Assembly (NCBI GenBank): GCA_045106765.1
Contig: JBGCFD010000190.1
Span: 1-64,000 of the forward strand
Direction of reading: 5' to 3'
Origin: CAJQQY01 sp045106765
Lineage (GTDB): Bacteria; Bacteroidota; Bacteroidia; Chitinophagales; Saprospiraceae
DNA: 64,000 nucleotides
Shown piece by piece: positions 62,175 through 64,000 of this stretch (positions are counted from its first letter, which is position 1; the number at the start of each line of letters is the position of its first letter). Under the pieces are notes generated by a model. It worked only from the letters and a program-made list of their open reading frames with translations. It had not been told where the DNA came from and did no database searches. The position numbers were made by a program, and so were the translations under genes.

Positions 62175-63482
62175 TTAAAGTCTAGCGTCAACCATTCCTT
62201 TTTCAAAAAATCCTTTTACGTCATAAAGTACTGAATCTACTTCTTGCAAAGAATTGATCTCAATATTCTTAAATTCATTATGTGCAACCGTCAAAACAAT
62301 TGCATCATATTTTTTAGTTGGCAAATCATTTACTACTTCAATTCCATATTCATGACTCACTTCCTCTTTGGATGCCCAAGGATCATAAATATCTACATTA
62401 GTATTATAAGTCAACAATTCATTGTAAACATCAATTGCTTTTGTATTTCTAATATCTGGACAATTTTCCTTAAAAGTAATTCCTAGCATTAAAACATTCG
62501 AGTTTTTAACTTTAATGTCTTTTTTGACCATTAATTTCACAATTTCACCTGCCACATATTTTCCCATCGTATCATTCAATCTTCGTCCTGCCAGAATAAT
62601 TTCTGGATGGTAACCTACCTCCTGTGCTTTTTGCGCTAAATAATATGGATCTACACCTATACAATGTCCACCAACTAGTCCCGGACGGAAAGGTAAAAAA
62701 TTCCATTTTGTTCCTGCTGCTTCAAGGACTTCATGAGTATCAATTCCAAGGAGATTAAAAATTTTCGACAATTCGTTGACGAACGCAATATTAATATCTC
62801 GTTGACTATTTTCAATCACTTTGGCAGCCTCTGCAACTTTTAAAGAACTTGCTTTAAATGTTCCTGCAGTAATAACTGATTTATAAATTTGGTCCACTAC
62901 CTCTGCGATTTCAGGAGTAGATCCTGAGGTTACTTTTAAAATTTTTGTAACCGTATGTTTTTTATCTCCTGGATTAATTCGTTCAGGACTGTATCCACAA
63001 AAGAAATCTTTATTAAATTTTAATCCCGATATTTTTTCCAAAACAGGAACACATTCATCTTCTGTTACACCTGGATAAACTGTTGATTCATAAATTACAA
63101 TATCTCCTTGTTTCAAAACTGCTCCAACCGTTTCACTCGCTTTATATAAAGGTGTCAAAATTGGTCGATGATGTTTATCTGTTGGTGTTGGAACGGTTAC
63201 AATAAAAACATTACAGTCATTTAATGCAGAATTATCCGTCGTAATTTGAAGACCAGTTTTAGTCATTACTGAAGCAGCATCTTCCGTTTGAATAACAGAT
63301 TTTAATAAATCGTCTTCTACTTCAAGCGTACTATCTTTTCCACTATTTAATTCATCTACTCGCGCTTGGTTTATGTCAAAACCTACCGTTGGATATTGTT
63401 TTCCAAACTCGACAGCAAGTGGAAGTCCCACATAACCCAAGCCGATAATTGCAATTTTTTTATCTTTAATTAAATCGTTCAT
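62175..63482 (-). CDS. Nucleotide-sugar dehydrogenase, WbpO/TviB type
   Basis: A 435-residue NAD-dependent UDP-HexNAc 6-dehydrogenase. The NAD site is IAIIGLGYVGLPLAVEFGKQ, the substrate helix FCGYSPERINPGDKKHTVTK, and the catalytic Cys lies in GGHCIGVDPYYLAQKA. The C-terminal domain has MLGITFKENCPDIRNTKAID. The sequence is nearest TviB/WbpO-like enzymes that oxidise UDP-GlcNAc or UDP-GalNAc to the uronic acid. With the epimerase it provides UDP-GalNAcA, the likely target of the asparagine-synthetase-like amidotransferases. Confidence 0.9.
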   Translation of the reverse strand: MNDLIKDKKIAIIGLGYVGLPLAVEFGKQYPTVGFDINQARVDELNSGKDSTLEVEDDLLKSVIQTEDAASVMTKTGLQITTDNSALNDCNVFIVTVPTPTDKHHRPILTPLYKASETVGAVLKQGDIVIYESTVYPGVTEDECVPVLEKISGLKFNKDFFCGYSPERINPGDKKHTVTKILKVTSGSTPEIAEVVDQIYKSVITAGTFKASSLKVAEAAKVIENSQRDINIAFVNELSKIFNLLGIDTHEVLEAAGTKWNFLPFRPGLVGGHCIGVDPYYLAQKAQEVGYHPEIILAGRRLNDTMGKYVAGEIVKLMVKKDIKVKNSNVLMLGITFKENCPDIRNTKAIDVYNELLTYNTNVDIYDPWASKEEVSHEYGIEVVNDLPTKKYDAIVLTVAHNEFKNIEINSLQEVDSVLYDVKGFFEKGMVDARL

Positions 63483-63517
63483 GAATTTTTTAATTTTAAA
63501 TCAGTTTTACTTAGTTT

Positions 63518-64000
63518 TTAAATAATCATTCCTGCACCTACCGTTTCATTCGTTCCTTCATCCACAAAAATCACACTTCCCGTATTTCTATTTTTTCGAT
63601 AAGCATCTATAAATAATGGTTTTGTAGTTCTAATCACTACTCTTCCTATATCATTCATCTGAATGGTTCGATCTTCCAATTCTCGATGTAAGGTGTTAAT
63701 ATTTAATTTGTATCGCACCTCTTTAATAATACACCTTGCTTCTTGCGAAGTGTGAAGAATCGTATATTTTCCTCGTTCCTTCAATGGTTTTTCATTAAAC
63801 CAACACATCATAACTTCTATATCTTGTGAAATATCTGGAACATTATTCTCTCGAACTAACATATTCCCTCGACTTACATCGATATCATCATCTAATAAAA
63901 TAGTAACAGACTGTGGTGGAAATGCTTCTTGCAATTCTCCATCAATTGTATCTATTTTTTTTATGGTAGAAGTAAAACCTGAAGGCAATACCGTTATTTT
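63518..64000 (-). CDS. cysN: Sulfate adenylyltransferase large subunit, C-terminal part (cut by the window edge)
   Basis: The frame is open to the last base and reads VLPSGFTSTIKKIDTIDGEL in its first visible residues. FPPQSVTILLDDDIDVSRGN, LREN-type MLVRENNVPD, IKEVRYKLNINTLHRE and MNDIGRVVIRTTKPLFIDAY follow, all typical of domains II and III of CysN. The GTPase domain is beyond the window. It is the first gene upstream of the polysaccharide unit on the same strand, 36 bp before the dehydrogenase. APS/PAPS supply could serve sulfation of the glycan or simple sulfate assimilation. Confidence 0.87.
   Translation of the reverse strand, partial: KITVLPSGFTSTIKKIDTIDGELQEAFPPQSVTILLDDDIDVSRGNMLVRENNVPDISQDIEVMMCWFNEKPLKERGKYTILHTSQEARCIIKEVRYKLNINTLHRELEDRTIQMNDIGRVVIRTTKPLFIDAYRKNRNTGSVIFVDEGTNETVGAGMII

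Noticed and set aside
62175..63482. UDP-glucose dehydrogenase (Ugd)
   Set aside because: Motifs and neighbour (WbpP-type epimerase) favour the WbpO/TviB HexNAc group.

Overview
The window is AT-rich DNA from a member of the Bacteroidota. The evidence is a set of secreted proteins with type IX secretion (T9SS) C-terminal sorting domains, SprB, HYR and BspA-like (DUF285) repeats, a YHYH-domain protein, a beta-propeller/Y_Y_Y/AraC membrane regulator, and promoters and leaders without strong Shine-Dalgarno sites. The CHAT-TPR protein beside an ECF sigma factor suggests a Saprospiria-like lineage, but that placement is inference only. No rRNA, tRNA, phage, CRISPR array or intact transposase was seen.

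Left part (1-7.4 kb): a membrane one-component AraC regulator, cut by the window edge and carrying an apparent one-base frameshift. It is followed by a secreted BspA-like repeat protein, a DUF6702-like exported protein and a YHYH/T9SS protein. Between the regulator and the BspA-like gene lie four TGGAC direct repeats spaced exactly 20 bp apart, which look like an AraC-type operator.

7.5-14 kb: a candidate module around a divergent promoter. Leftward are an exported TPR-CHAT protease-like protein, a T9SS protein and a small Cys-rich secreted protein. Rightward are an ECF sigma factor and a membrane TPR protein that looks like its anti-sigma partner.

14-25 kb: accessory genes. They comprise a 2OG-Fe(II) oxygenase, a lipoprotein, a DUF1254/DUF1214 lipoprotein and a membrane protein with an Ig-like domain. 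A co-directional trio follows (haloalkane-dehalogenase-like hydrolase, Baeyer-Villiger-type flavin monooxygenase, Asp-nucleophile alpha/beta hydrolase), ending in a pirin remnant. A DUF3667 protein, a TonB C-terminal remnant and a GNAT acetyltransferase complete the region. Two copies of a composite palindromic repeat lie here, and a third, shorter copy lies inside the polysaccharide locus.

25-64 kb: a large surface polysaccharide (capsule or O-antigen) locus, almost entirely on the minus strand. It encodes UDP-GalNAc and UDP-GalNAcA formation, UDP-ManNAc, GDP-L-fucose, a UDP-4-amino-sugar pair, at least seven glycosyltransferases, two initiating phosphoglycosyl transferases, an EpsG-like polymerase, a Wzx flippase and a beta-helix lipoprotein. 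It also encodes two NodB-like deacetylase paralogues, three asparagine-synthetase-type amidotransferases, an ATP-grasp ligase, a CapK-like adenylate-forming enzyme and a partial CysN at the right edge. The most economical reading is a polymer containing amidated hexuronic acid, fucose and N-acetylated amino sugars, modified by several ligase or amidase steps.
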